A DNA stretch of 40,032 nt from an uncultured Mycolicibacterium sp. (GCA_945957405.1 CAMFLL010000020.1:1-40032), one strand, 5' to 3'; positions 1-8,077 are shown, numbered from the stretch's first letter. A program made the numbers and translations. Notes: a model not told the origin generated them from the letters alone.

Positions 1-757
1 GCAGCGGACCGCGCTCGAGTTGCCGCACGAGCGCGTCGAACAGCACGTCCGCACCGTCCGAACGGGCCGGCAGGGCCGCCTGGCGCGGTACGAACGACCA
101 CCGGACGGGGGTGCGTGTACCGGTGCCGTCGACGAGGTGGAACGTGTTGAGGCTCGAGAATGTGCTGTCGGCGAAGCCGGGTGACGGGGGATGGGCCTTG
201 ATCACCGCGGTGGCCGCGGCGGTCTCGGGGTGGGCGGCCAAGAAGGCCGCCATGGCCGCCGGGTCGGGCTTACCGGTGGCGGGGTCGACGCGTGATGCCA
301 GCAGCTGGTCGTAGAAGCCCTGGGGCGAATTGACCGGAAAGACGGGCAGGTTGATCATCGCGGTGCGCCACTGCTGGCGGCCGGGGAAACCGATCGCAAG
401 GCCCAGCCCGCGCGCGGCGCCCGGGGCGTCGACGACAACCGGGTTGCCGCCGGTGAGCGAGAACCGGCCCGTGACCGGGCTGCGACCCGTGGCGAGCACC
501 GCGGCCTTCGACAGTTCGCCGCCGTTGCCGGTGCTGTCGAAGTATCCGGACACGGCGACACCCTTGGCGTGGTTCCTGCGGAACCCGGGATGGACACCGA
601 ACACGGTCTGGAAGCGGTCGATGAACGCCGCGCGGGTCAGGGGGCTGCTGCCGAGCCAGCCGTTGGCGTATGCGACGGCACCGAGATCGACGGCCAGGAA
701 GGCGCCGACCGCTCCGAGCCCGATCAGTATCGAGCGCCGGGATGGGGGCTGATCCAT
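1..757 (-). CDS. Catalase-related peroxidase (SrpA-like), C-terminus cut by window edge
   Basis: This is a small, probably membrane-anchored haem peroxidase of the catalase fold, expected to use peroxide as oxidant. Translation from the ATG at 757 gives an N-terminus MDQPPSRRSILIGLG followed by a hydrophobic stretch to about residue 30, which could be a Tat-like signal or anchor. The segment FRRNHAKG has the distal catalytic histidine (His63), and AMINLPVFPV carries the conserved distal asparagine (Asn136). The proximal haem-ligand tyrosine would lie beyond the left edge, so it cannot be checked. About 252 codons are visible; single-domain members of this family run to roughly 300-350 residues, much shorter than true catalases. 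It diverges from the lipoprotein gene at 816. The family assignment is firm, the physiological role is not. Confidence 0.85.
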   Translation of the reverse strand, partial: MDQPPSRRSILIGLGAVGAFLAVDLGAVAYANGWLGSSPLTRAAFIDRFQTVFGVHPGFRRNHAKGVAVSGYFDSTGNGGELSKAAVLATGRSPVTGRFSLTGGNPVVVDAPGAARGLGLAIGFPGRQQWRTAMINLPVFPVNSPQGFYDQLLASRVDPATGKPDPAAMAAFLAAHPETAAATAVIKAHPPSPGFADSTFSSLNTFHLVDGTGTRTPVRWSFVPRQAALPARSDGADVLFDALVRQLERGPL

Positions 758-815
758 GCCTATTTGGTTAGCACAACTTTCTGACTGTCGCCTGACGACC
801 GCTTAGGCTCGGGTG

Positions 816-1166
816 ATGCAGGTGCGTCTGGGACTCGTCGTCGCCGGTGCCGTAGTGCTCACGGCGTGCAGCGGCGCCACCGCGAGCAAGGATTTCGACC
901 AGGTCGACCTCGACTCGTGGCGGGCCGACATCGTGGCGTGGCCGTCGGCGCCCGACGACCCCGACATGGCCGAGATGTACCGGACCACGCTCGCGGACTG
1001 CGACGATTCGGTCGATGACCTCGCGGCCAAGATGATCGATCCCGCGGTGGATCCCACTCTGGTGCTCGTCAGCGTCAGTTATGTCTGTCCCGGCCAGCAG
1101 TCGAAGGTCAGCGAGGCCATGCGCGAAATGCACAACAGGACACCCGGGGAACTGAAACTGCCGTGA
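816..1166 (+). CDS. Small predicted lipoprotein
   Basis: A 116-residue exported lipoprotein. The N-terminus is a short signal peptide, MQVRLGLVVAGAVVL, ending in the lipobox L-T-A-C with the lipidated cysteine at residue 18. The mature part is acidic, with two more cysteines (in TLADCDD and SYVCPG) that could form a disulfide. The ATG at 816 is chosen over a GTG one codon upstream because it places the signal peptide correctly. I do not recognise a named domain; it resembles the many short actinobacterial lipoproteins of unknown function. It is followed 60 bases later by a second exported protein on the same strand. Confidence 0.75.
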   Translation: MQVRLGLVVAGAVVLTACSGATASKDFDQVDLDSWRADIVAWPSAPDDPDMAEMYRTTLADCDDSVDDLAAKMIDPAVDPTLVLVSVSYVCPGQQSKVSEAMREMHNRTPGELKLP

Positions 1167-1212
1167 CCGGCTGATCGGCATCCGGGCCGGTCGACGCGCT
1201 GTAACGATCGGG

Positions 1213-1218
1213 TAGCGT
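1213..1218 (+). promoter_or_regulatory. Putative -10 box (TAGCGT) for a nearly leaderless transcript
   Basis: TAGCGT fits the mycobacterial TANNNT -10 pattern and ends 8 bases before the ATG at 1227. No Shine-Dalgarno sequence precedes that ATG. This is the spacing expected for a leaderless or near-leaderless mRNA. No convincing -35 hexamer was seen. Confidence 0.4.
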
Positions 1219-1226
1219 CGGTAGAT

Positions 1227-1667
1227 ATGACGAACATGGGATCAGCGACAGTCAAGTTCGGGGCCGCGCTCGCCACGTCAGCACTCATGGCGACCGCGGG
1301 GTTGGCGGTATCGCAGGCAACGTCGGCCGCCGAACCGGAAGGCCACCAGGTCACCTACACGATCACCACGGGTGCCCCCTACGATTTCGACCTCTTCTAC
1401 TTGACGGCGCAGCCGCCCAGCAAGGACGTCTACAACAAGGACCCGTACACCTACGTCAAGAACGAGAAGGTGAACCTCCAGCCGGGTGCGCCGTGGGTGT
1501 TCCAGACCACGCTCGAGGATCCGCAGTGGGCGATCCTGAGCGCCAGCAGCACCACGCGTGGCGCGGTCGGCGCCCCGAACGCGCACTGTGAAATCGCGGT
1601 CGACGGTCAGATCGTGGTCCAGAACGACCACCCGTACAGCCCGCGGTGCCAGCTCGGTCAGTGGTGA
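1227..1667 (+). CDS. Secreted protein with conserved C-terminal cysteine pair
   Basis: A 146-residue exported protein. Residues 10-33 form a hydrophobic signal peptide with a plausible A-x-A cleavage near TSA-AEP. The mature part is beta-rich. Its C-terminal segment has AHCEIAVDGQIVVQ followed by PRCQLGQW, an arrangement like the Cys-Gly-Val-Cys periplasmic end of MmpS-family proteins, but the protein is not next to an MmpL transporter, so MmpS function is not claimed. The start at 1227 fits a leaderless mRNA; an in-frame ATG at 1236 is an alternative. The 3' end overlaps the convergent HelD gene by 10 bases. Confidence 0.75.
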   Translation: MTNMGSATVKFGAALATSALMATAGLAVSQATSAAEPEGHQVTYTITTGAPYDFDLFYLTAQPPSKDVYNKDPYTYVKNEKVNLQPGAPWVFQTTLEDPQWAILSASSTTRGAVGAPNAHCEIAVDGQIVVQNDHPYSPRCQLGQW

Positions 1668-3880
1668 GCTGACCGGCTGGGCTCTTCGGCCAGTCCACGC
1701 AGTGACTGCGGCAGCGGTGCCTCGTGCAGCACCCCGAGGCGCTGGGTGGCGCGGGTGAGCGCGACATAGAGCTGCGCGGCGCCCCGTGATTCTTCGGCCA
1801 TGATGCGCTGCGGTTCGACCACCAGGACGGAGTCGAACTCCAGGCCTTTGGTTTCCGCCGCGGTGACGGTGCCGGGCACGCCCTGCGGTCCGATCACCAC
1901 GCTGGTACCTTCTTTCGTGGCTTCCTCGTCGACGAATTCCGCTATCGCGGAAGATATTTCGTGTTCGCCAAGCTGCCGTGACCACGGTGTGACGCCGCAG
2001 GACCGGACCGATTCGGGTGGCTGTACCGCCGGGGCGAACTCGGCGAGCAGCCCGGCGGCCACGGCCATGATCTCGGCCGGCGTGCGGTAGTTCAGGGTCA
2101 GCGACCGGTACACCCAGCGGCCGGGGACGTACGGCTCCAGCATCGCGCCCCACGACGTCGCCCCCGCCGCCGACCGGCGCTGGGCGAGATCGCCGACCAC
2201 CGTGAAGGAACGGCTGGGGCATCGGCGCATCAACACCCGCCAGTCCATCTCGGACAGTTCCTGGGCCTCGTCGACCACGATGTGCCGGTAGACCCAATCC
2301 CGATCGGCCGCAGCGCGTTCGGCGAGATCGCGGTTGTCGCGTGCCTCCATGCGCTCGGCGAGGTCCTCGGCGACCATGAGATCCTGCGCCAAGAGGCGGT
2401 CCTCGTCGTCCATCAGGTCCTCGCGATCGACCATCAGGTCCAGCACGCCCGCGGCGTACGCGGCCTCCTCCCGACGTTCCCGCTCGGCGGCCTCCTCGGC
2501 CGCCTTGTCGCGGCCGAGCAGATCGATCAGCTCGTCGAGCAGCGGAACATCCGACACTGTCCACGCATCGCCGTCGGCGCGCCAGAGCGCCGCGTCGGCG
2601 CCAGCCGCAGCCAGCCGATCGGGTGAGCTCAACAGCGACGACAACAGCGACTGCGGAGTGAGGATGGGCCACAGTTCGTCGATCGCGGCGGCCAACTGGT
2701 CGTGGTCGGCCAGTTCCTCGGTGAGATCCGATTTGAGATCTGCCCAGGCGTTGGTGTCCTCGCGGCTCAACCAGCCCCTGCCGATGCGGGCCGCGGCGCG
2801 CTCGACCAGAACATAGGTGATGATCTCGCGGAACTTGGCCCGGGAGTCATTGTGCGGCAGGCCAAGGTCGCGTGCCTCCTGCCGGGCCCATTCCGCGGTC
2901 TCGGCGTCGATGCGCACCGTCACATCCGACAACTCGATCGGCAGCGGATCGACCGGTCGCCGCTGCCGATCGGCGATGGCGGCGGCCAGCACGTCGAGGA
3001 TCTGCAGCGATCCCTTGAGCCGCGCCGCCGTATCGGTGTCCTCGGCAGTGGCATGCAGGCCAGGGAGCAGGTCGCCGGCGGTGGCGAACACCACGCTGGA
3101 CTCGCCCAGCGACGGCAGGACGTTGCCGACATGATCAAGGAACGCGGTGTTGGGCCCCAGCACCAGCACGCCGTGCCGTTCCAGTCGCTGACGCTGCGTG
3201 TAGAGCAGGTATGCCACGCGGTGTAGCGCGACCACCGTCTTGCCCGTGCCGGGTCCGCCTTCGATGACCAGCACACCGGGGTGGTCGAGCCGGATGATCT
3301 CGTCCTGCTCGGCCTGGATGGTCGCGACGATGTCCTGGATACCGTCACCGCGCGGCGCATTGATGGCCGCCATCAGCGCGGCGTCGCTGGACCCGCCGCG
3401 CTGACCGTCCTGTTGGTCGCTGGGGTCGTCCCCGAAGACCTCGTCGGTGAAATCGAGGAGCCGTCGACCGCGGGTCTGGAACTGGCGACGGCGGCGCAGG
3501 TTCTCGGGGTGTGCGGCGGTCGCGACGTAGAACGCGCGTGCTGCCGGTGCCCGCCAGTCGAGCAGCAGCGACTCGTGGCCGTCGGCCGGGTCGGACAATC
3601 CGAGGCGCCCGACGTAGGACTTCTCACCTGAAACGGTGTCCAGCCGGCCGAAGCACAGTCCGTGATCGGCCACCTCGAGCCGGTTCGCCTGGTTGGCCAG
3701 CGCGCGCACCTCGGCGTCACGGTCCACCAGCGTCGCACCGTCGGTGGGGTCGACGACGGTGCCCAGCGCGGCGCTGTACCTTGTCCTCACCCGCGCCCGC
3801 TCGGCATCGAGTCGCGCGTAGAGCCTGGCGACATGGTCGCGCTCAGACTGCAGCTCTGCGTCGTATCCCTGAACTGACAT
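1658..3880 (-). CDS. helD: HelD-like UvrD/Rep-family ATPase, RNA polymerase clearing factor
   Basis: A 740-residue superfamily 1 helicase-like motor of the HelD group, which removes nucleic acids and sigma factor from stalled RNA polymerase. Residues 1-40 form a charged helical N-terminal arm typical of HelD, then the conserved LLDWRAP block (106-112), Walker A GGPGTGKT (208-215), and further down the Walker B-like IVVDEAQELSEMDW and the VVGDLAQ motif. The TKGLEFDSVLVV and VALTRA blocks mark the second RecA domain. Length matches M. smegmatis HelD (about 736 residues). I chose the ATG at 3880 (MSVQGYDAEL) because an AAGGGG ribosome site lies just upstream and the longer ORF adds 38 non-family residues. 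HelR-type relatives confer rifamycin tolerance; no rifamycin-associated element was seen upstream. A LexA box lies about 97 bases upstream. Confidence 0.92.
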   Translation of the reverse strand: MSVQGYDAELQSERDHVARLYARLDAERARVRTRYSAALGTVVDPTDGATLVDRDAEVRALANQANRLEVADHGLCFGRLDTVSGEKSYVGRLGLSDPADGHESLLLDWRAPAARAFYVATAAHPENLRRRRQFQTRGRRLLDFTDEVFGDDPSDQQDGQRGGSSDAALMAAINAPRGDGIQDIVATIQAEQDEIIRLDHPGVLVIEGGPGTGKTVVALHRVAYLLYTQRQRLERHGVLVLGPNTAFLDHVGNVLPSLGESSVVFATAGDLLPGLHATAEDTDTAARLKGSLQILDVLAAAIADRQRRPVDPLPIELSDVTVRIDAETAEWARQEARDLGLPHNDSRAKFREIITYVLVERAAARIGRGWLSREDTNAWADLKSDLTEELADHDQLAAAIDELWPILTPQSLLSSLLSSPDRLAAAGADAALWRADGDAWTVSDVPLLDELIDLLGRDKAAEEAAERERREEAAYAAGVLDLMVDREDLMDDEDRLLAQDLMVAEDLAERMEARDNRDLAERAAADRDWVYRHIVVDEAQELSEMDWRVLMRRCPSRSFTVVGDLAQRRSAAGATSWGAMLEPYVPGRWVYRSLTLNYRTPAEIMAVAAGLLAEFAPAVQPPESVRSCGVTPWSRQLGEHEISSAIAEFVDEEATKEGTSVVIGPQGVPGTVTAAETKGLEFDSVLVVEPQRIMAEESRGAAQLYVALTRATQRLGVLHEAPLPQSLRGLAEEPSRSAHH

Positions 3881-3968
3881 GTGCCCCTTACATTCTTGGC
3901 GTGACGCCCGTGCGATGTCTCTCCATTGTCCCTGATCCGCACGGCATGCCGACGGGCGCGCATCCTTG

Positions 3969-3997
3969 ACAGTATGTCGAACATATGTTCGCATAAG
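3969..3997 (-). promoter_or_regulatory. Candidate helD promoter overlapping the LexA box
   Basis: On the minus strand TACTGT (3974 to 3969) fits a TANNNT -10 box. Seventeen bases further upstream lies a weak -35-like hexamer around 3992-3997. The LexA box occupies most of the spacer, so LexA binding would be expected to block polymerase. The resulting leader would be about 80 bases. The -10 match is direct; the rest is inferred. Confidence 0.35.
3977..3992. promoter_or_regulatory. LexA (SOS) box
   Basis: The sequence TCGAAC-ATAT-GTTCGC matches the mycobacterial SOS box TCGAAC-N4-GTTCGA at 11 of 12 defined positions and is a near-perfect dyad. It ends 7 bases before the ATG of the radical SAM gene and lies between the divergent helD and radical SAM genes. 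From memory, the M. tuberculosis homologue Rv2578c has also been listed among genes with a LexA site. Confidence 0.85.
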
Positions 3998-3999
3998 GT

Positions 4000-5031
4000 A
4001 TGCGGTGGTCCGGCCAAGGCGTCAATGTCGACGACGGTGCCCTGCCGGGCCTGGCCCGGATCGGCTTCATCCGCAGCGTGCGCACGCCACAGTTCGACGG
4101 GATCACGTTTCATGAAGTGCTCGCCAAGTCCGCGCTGAACAAGGTCCCCGCGGCATCGGCGCTGCCGTTCGAGTTCACGGTCAATGCCTACCGCGGCTGC
4201 TCGCATGCGTGCCGCTACTGTTTCGCGCGCCCCACCCACGAATACCTCGACCTCGACTGCGGCGTCGACTTCGACACCCAGGTGGTGGTGAAGACCAACG
4301 TCGTCGAGGTGTTGCGGCGCGAACTGCGCCGGCCGTCATGGCGCAGGCAGCCCGTTGCGCTGGGCACCAACACTGATCCCTATCAACGTGCCGAGGGCCG
4401 GTACGCGTTGATGCCTGGCATCATCGGCGCGCTCGCCGACTCGGGGACACCCCTGTCGATCCTGACCAAGGGCACGCTGTTGCAACGTGACCTGCCGCTG
4501 ATCACCGCTGCGGCACAACAGGTTCCGGTCTCGGTGGCCGTCTCGCTGGCGATCGGCGACGCAGACCTGCACCGCGAGGTGGAACCCGGCACCCCGACCC
4601 CGTCGGCGCGCCTGGCGCTCATCTCCGCCATCCGGGGCGCCGGACTGGACTGCCATGTCATGGTGGCGCCTGTGCTGCCGCACCTGACCGATTCCGTCGA
4701 CCAGCTCGACGCACTCCTGGGCCGTATCGCCGCCGCGGGCGCCACCGGGGTCACGGTGTTCGGCCTGCACCTGCGCGGTTCGACCCGCGGCTGGTTCATG
4801 GCCTGGCTCGGCCGCGCCCACCCGGAACTGGTCGCGGCCTACCGCGACCTGTACCGCCGAGGCGCCTACCTACCGGCGGACTACCGCGAGGCGCTGCGAC
4901 ATCGCGTCACGCCCCTCGTCGCGAGGTACGGGCTGTCCGGTGACCAGCGCAGCACGTTCATGCCGCGCAGCGCGCCGCACGCCGCGGAGGTCCGCAATCG
5001 TGCCGAGGACCTCCAGCCCACCTTGTTTTGA
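4000..5031 (+). CDS. Radical SAM protein, Rv2578c/SplB-like family
   Basis: A 343-residue radical S-adenosylmethionine enzyme. The 4Fe-4S ligands lie in YRGCSHACRYCFAR (Cys67, Cys71, Cys74, a CxxxCxxC motif). The blocks ALGTNTDPYQRAEGRY and LTKGTLLQRDLPL, and HVMVAPVLPHLTDS further on, are typical of the Rv2578c group, which is distantly related to spore photoproduct lyase. The substrate is unknown. The LexA box directly upstream points to a DNA-damage role, which is inference. The ATG at 4000 has only a poorly spaced AAGG before it, so translation may be near-leaderless. The gene ends 9 bases from the convergent NTF2-like gene. Confidence 0.9.
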   Translation: MRWSGQGVNVDDGALPGLARIGFIRSVRTPQFDGITFHEVLAKSALNKVPAASALPFEFTVNAYRGCSHACRYCFARPTHEYLDLDCGVDFDTQVVVKTNVVEVLRRELRRPSWRRQPVALGTNTDPYQRAEGRYALMPGIIGALADSGTPLSILTKGTLLQRDLPLITAAAQQVPVSVAVSLAIGDADLHREVEPGTPTPSARLALISAIRGAGLDCHVMVAPVLPHLTDSVDQLDALLGRIAAAGATGVTVFGLHLRGSTRGWFMAWLGRAHPELVAAYRDLYRRGAYLPADYREALRHRVTPLVARYGLSGDQRSTFMPRSAPHAAEVRNRAEDLQPTLF

Positions 5032-5040
5032 GCCCGCTTT

Positions 5041-5478
5041 CTAAGCCGGCCCCTCGGCCTGGCCGAACGTCATCATCTCCATGTTCCAGTAGCCGCGCAG
5101 ACTGGTCAGCAGCCCGGCATCGTTGACGCGGTAGGTGAACACACCGCGCACGTCACTGGTGAAGCCACCGTCGAACTCGAAGTGCAGGTTGAGGATGTGT
5201 GCGATCTCCCGGGGCGAACTGGACGGGAACGTCTCCTCGCAGGTGATGCTGCGGGCCGTCGTCTTCGCGATGGTGTTGTCGTAGAACGCGTAGACGTTCT
5301 CCTTACCGCGCACACCGGTGCCGTCGGCGTTGGTGGGCGCCGGACCGATCGGATCCTCGATCACCACGTCGTCGGCCATCAGCGCGAGCCACGCCTCGCG
5401 GTCATTGGCCTGCACGGCCCGCCACGACGCCTGCGATGCGGCGAGGGCGGTCGCCGTCTCGGTTTCTGATGTGGTCAC
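5041..5478 (-). CDS. NTF2-like / ketosteroid isomerase-like protein
   Basis: A 145-residue single-domain protein of the SnoaL/NTF2-like fold. The N-terminal helical part (SWRAVQANDREAWLALMADDVVIEDP) and the C-terminal strands (GVFTYRVNDAGLLTSLRGYWNMEMM) follow the family pattern. Members include steroid delta-isomerases, dehydratases and non-catalytic binding proteins, so the reaction cannot be fixed from sequence. The start is a GTG at 5478 with a GGGAG ribosome site upstream. It lies 67 bases downstream of two overlapping acyl-CoA dehydrogenase genes on the same strand and probably belongs to that operon, which would fit a role in lipid or steroid side-chain breakdown. Confidence 0.75.
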   Translation of the reverse strand: MTTSETETATALAASQASWRAVQANDREAWLALMADDVVIEDPIGPAPTNADGTGVRGKENVYAFYDNTIAKTTARSITCEETFPSSSPREIAHILNLHFEFDGGFTSDVRGVFTYRVNDAGLLTSLRGYWNMEMMTFGQAEGPA

Positions 5479-5545
5479 TGCGACGCTCCCTCGGCTTCTC
5501 TGACAGGGTCAGTGAACACCTTAACGACAGTGTCTACCGCGGGTG

Positions 5546-6799
5546 TCAGGGCCGTCCGCGTTTGACCTGGTTGAACGGGACACCTCGGTCGGCGGCGTAC
5601 TCGCGCGGGAACCCGAGCACGCGCTCACCGATGACGTTCCTGGCCATCTCGGTACTGCCGCCGCCGAGCGAGCCGGTCTGTCGCGACAGGTAACGCCGGC
5701 CCACACCCAGGTGGCCGTCGCCTTCATCGATGACACCCGCGGTGCCCGTGATCTGAAGGGCGGTGTCGATTTCCAGTTCGGTTGTCTCGGCATGGAACAA
5801 GCGGATCAGCGTGCCCGCGGTCGGGGGCAGCGAACCGGCCGTCACGGCCCGGGTGACATGGTCGATCAGCTGGTTCTTGACGATCCGGTGCACCAGGGCG
5901 CGACCCGCCAGCGCCTGCACGCGGGGATCGCCGGCCTGCCCGGTGGCCGCTGCCAGGGCCGCGTAGTCCGGCGGCGCTTCGTTGGCATTCTCGACGCCGG
6001 TGCCGCTGGCGAACTCCGAGCCGCCACCGACGGCACGACGTTCGTGGTGCAGTTGCCGAGAGGCGACCGTCCAGCCCTGGTTCACGTCGCCGACCACGGC
6101 GTCGTCACCCAATTCGAGCCCGTCGAAGAACTCCTCGCAGAACTCTTCTGAGCCGTCGACCTGCTTGATGCGGCGCATCGTGATACCCGGTGCCCCGATG
6201 GGAACCAGGAACATCGTCAGGCCCTCGTGTTTGGGCACGGTCCAGTCGGTGCGTGCCAGCATCAACCCGTAATCGGCAGCAAAGGCACTGGTGCTCCACG
6301 TCTTGGCGCCGTTGATCACCCAGGTGTCGCCACGGCGGTCGGCGCGGGTGATCACCCCGGCCAGATCGGAGCCGCCACTGGGCTCCGAGAGGAGTTGCAC
6401 CAGGATCTCGTCACCGCGGAGTGCCGCCGAAATACGCTCCCGCTTCTGCTGTTCGGTACCGGTGTCCAGGATGGTGGCGCAGCAGATGGTGAAGCTGGGG
6501 GTGTTGAGGATCAGTGGCATCTCGTAGTGGCGGCTCTCACCGTCGAACGCCCGCTGGTAGGCGTGCGGCAGGCCCAGTCCGCCGTACTCGCGGGGGAAGC
6601 AGATACCCGCGAATCCGCCTTCGTACAACAACTTCTGGAGTTCCCGCGCCCGCAGCCACGATGCCTCGTCGGCCCGGTCGGAGAAGGGCCGGTCAGCCGG
6701 GTCGATCCTCGGCAGGTGCGCAGCCAGCCAGGCCCTGGCCCTGGCGGCGAAATCGGCGACCGACTCCGCGGTGGTCGTCGAGGCGACGGTGTCGGTCAC
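5546..6799 (-). CDS. Acyl-CoA dehydrogenase (FadE-type), larger subunit of a likely pair
   Basis: A 417-residue FAD-dependent acyl-CoA dehydrogenase. It has the N-terminal helical domain with FPREYGGLGLP, the middle beta-domain with LLSEPSGGSDLAG and VINGAKTWSTSA, and a C-terminal domain ending GGGSTEMARNVIGERVLGFPREY. The LHHERR segment may supply the catalytic glutamate, as in the isovaleryl-type enzymes, but this is not certain. The gene starts with GTG at 6799 and overlaps the upstream dehydrogenase by GTGA, so translation is coupled. Mycobacterial FadE pairs encoded this way often form alpha2-beta2 complexes acting on steroid or bulky acyl-CoAs; that is family knowledge applied here, not shown. 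Confidence 0.9.
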   Translation of the reverse strand: MTDTVASTTTAESVADFAARARAWLAAHLPRIDPADRPFSDRADEASWLRARELQKLLYEGGFAGICFPREYGGLGLPHAYQRAFDGESRHYEMPLILNTPSFTICCATILDTGTEQQKRERISAALRGDEILVQLLSEPSGGSDLAGVITRADRRGDTWVINGAKTWSTSAFAADYGLMLARTDWTVPKHEGLTMFLVPIGAPGITMRRIKQVDGSEEFCEEFFDGLELGDDAVVGDVNQGWTVASRQLHHERRAVGGGSEFASGTGVENANEAPPDYAALAAATGQAGDPRVQALAGRALVHRIVKNQLIDHVTRAVTAGSLPPTAGTLIRLFHAETTELEIDTALQITGTAGVIDEGDGHLGVGRRYLSRQTGSLGGGSTEMARNVIGERVLGFPREYAADRGVPFNQVKRGRP

Positions 6800-7926
6800 G
6801 CCGTGGGCTCCAATTTCTCGGTGGTGGCGAAGACGGCGCGCTCATGGTCTTCCGGTGAGCCGAACATCGCGCGGTACAGCGCGGCGCGGCGTAGGAACAG
6901 GTGCAGGTCGTGCTCCCACGTCACGCCGATCCCGCCGTGCAGTTGCACGCAGTCCTGCACCATCACCGGGGCCCGCTCGGCGACATAGGCTTTCGCCACG
7001 CTCACCAGTTTGGGTGCCTCCGGTGACCGGTCGGACACCGCCGCCACGGCGGCGGCCGTTGTTGCGCGGCACGCCTCGAACCACATCTTCATGTCGGCGA
7101 ACCGGTGTTTGAGCGCCTGATAGGACGCCAGGGGTCGCCCGAAGCTGTGGCGGTCGAAGGCCCACTGCGTGGTGAACCCGAGGACGGTGTCGAGGATGCC
7201 GACCAGTTCGGCGCACTGCAGCACCAGGGCCACCTGGCGTTGGCGTTCGAGGATGGCCGGGGTCTGCTCGGCCGTTCCGAGGGCGGCGGACTGGTCGATG
7301 TCGACACCGTTGAATTGCACTCGCGCATAACGCTTCACCATGTCCACCGAGTCCTGTGTGGTCACGGTGACGCCGGGGGAGTCCGCCGGTACGAGGAACT
7401 GGCGGATGTCGCCGTCACAGTCGGCGGTCACCAGGAAGATCGCACTTTCGGGGCCGGCCTCCACCCGGTCTTTGACGCCGTCGACGCGGAACCCTGATGC
7501 GGTGACGGTCGCGGTGGTGGTGGGCCGGGTCGGGTGAAACGGCCGGCGCGGTTCGTAGACGGCCCAGGATGCGACGCACTCACCTGAGATCAACGCTTCG
7601 ATCACTTCCTCGTGGCCGTGCGCCGCCTCGGCGAGGCCTGCGAGCACCACGCTGACGGGATGCAGCGGTCCCGGTGCCACCGTGTGGCCGATCTGTTCGG
7701 CGATCAGCGAAAGATCGGCCAGCCCGTCGCCGGAAACGCTTCCGCCACCCAGATTCTCGGAAATCAGCAGGCCGGCCCAGCCGAGTTCGGCGGCCTGTCG
7801 CCACCATTGTGGCTCGAACGAGGCGCCGCGTGCCTGCAGTTCTCGGACGTGGGCCAGTGAGCCTTCGCGGTCCAGAAACGCCTGGGCGGTCGAGGCGAAC
7901 AACACCTGCTCAGGGTTGGTGGTCAT
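6796..7926 (-). CDS. Acyl-CoA dehydrogenase (FadE-type), partner subunit
   Basis: A 376-residue acyl-CoA dehydrogenase of the shorter, more divergent type that accompanies a canonical partner. The C-terminal domain has WAFDRHSFGRPLASYQALKH and QLHGGIGVTWEHDLHLFLRR, both characteristic. The FAD and substrate contacts of the middle domain are less conserved than in the neighbour, supporting a heteromeric arrangement. It is the first gene of the minus-strand operon, starting at ATG 7926, and diverges from the luciferase-like gene at 8093. The 166-base gap contains an 11+1+11 palindrome. Overlap with the next gene is 4 bases. Confidence 0.9.
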   Translation of the reverse strand: MTTNPEQVLFASTAQAFLDREGSLAHVRELQARGASFEPQWWRQAAELGWAGLLISENLGGGSVSGDGLADLSLIAEQIGHTVAPGPLHPVSVVLAGLAEAAHGHEEVIEALISGECVASWAVYEPRRPFHPTRPTTTATVTASGFRVDGVKDRVEAGPESAIFLVTADCDGDIRQFLVPADSPGVTVTTQDSVDMVKRYARVQFNGVDIDQSAALGTAEQTPAILERQRQVALVLQCAELVGILDTVLGFTTQWAFDRHSFGRPLASYQALKHRFADMKMWFEACRATTAAAVAAVSDRSPEAPKLVSVAKAYVAERAPVMVQDCVQLHGGIGVTWEHDLHLFLRRAALYRAMFGSPEDHERAVFATTEKLEPTA

Positions 7927-7963
7927 GTAGTCGTCGGCACTCCCGGGCAGTTGGATTACATCA

Positions 7964-7986
7964 AAGCGGTAATGACATTACCGCTT
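7964..7986. promoter_or_regulatory. Perfect 23-bp palindromic operator
   Basis: The left arm AAGCGGTAATG (7964-7974) is exactly the reverse complement of the right arm (7976-7986) around a single central A. The site lies 38 bases upstream of the acyl-CoA dehydrogenase operon, and a TGTAAT -10-like box for that operon lies beside it (7955-7960, minus strand). The size and symmetry suit a TetR-family dimer. No TetR gene is in the window and I do not recognise the motif as KstR, KstR2 or FasR. Confidence 0.75.
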
Positions 7987-7989
7987 ATC

Positions 7990-8004
7990 GTTAATGACCT
8001 TACC
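7990..8004. promoter_or_regulatory. Second, degenerate operator copy
   Basis: GTTAATGACCTTACC matches the 15-base core of the upstream palindrome (7968-7982) at 13 of 15 positions. The two centres (7975 and 7997) are 22 bp apart, about two helical turns, as expected for paired operator sites on one face of the DNA. Confidence 0.55.
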
Positions 8005-8077
8005 ACGGCTGGTCGGCCTGACCAACGGTTCGCTGACGTGCTGTGCGAGTGTCTAGCGCACCCGGCTGTCGTGAGGT

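Noticed and set aside
758..790. IdeR/iron-box-like GCTAACC half-site upstream of the catalase-related gene
   Set aside because: Only one half matches; overall about 13 of 19 positions fit the iron box, which is too weak in an AT-richer intergenic patch.
1278..2672. Long minus-strand open frame of 464 codons across the secreted protein and HelD
   Set aside because: It is a shadow frame of helD in GC-rich DNA, arginine- and glycine-rich with no domain; HelD itself is clear in another frame.
3881..3994. Longer HelD start at 3994
   Set aside because: The added 38 residues do not resemble HelD N-termini and would run through the LexA box and candidate promoter.
3881..3999. Rifamycin-associated element expected for HelR-type proteins
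   Set aside because: No such inverted repeat was found; the only strong dyad in this gap is the LexA box.
5479..5545. Possible KstR-type operator before the NTF2-like gene (TTAACGACAGTGT)
   Set aside because: The required AAC-NN-GTT core spacing is absent; the short CTGAC-AGG-GTCAG repeat nearby is too small to interpret.
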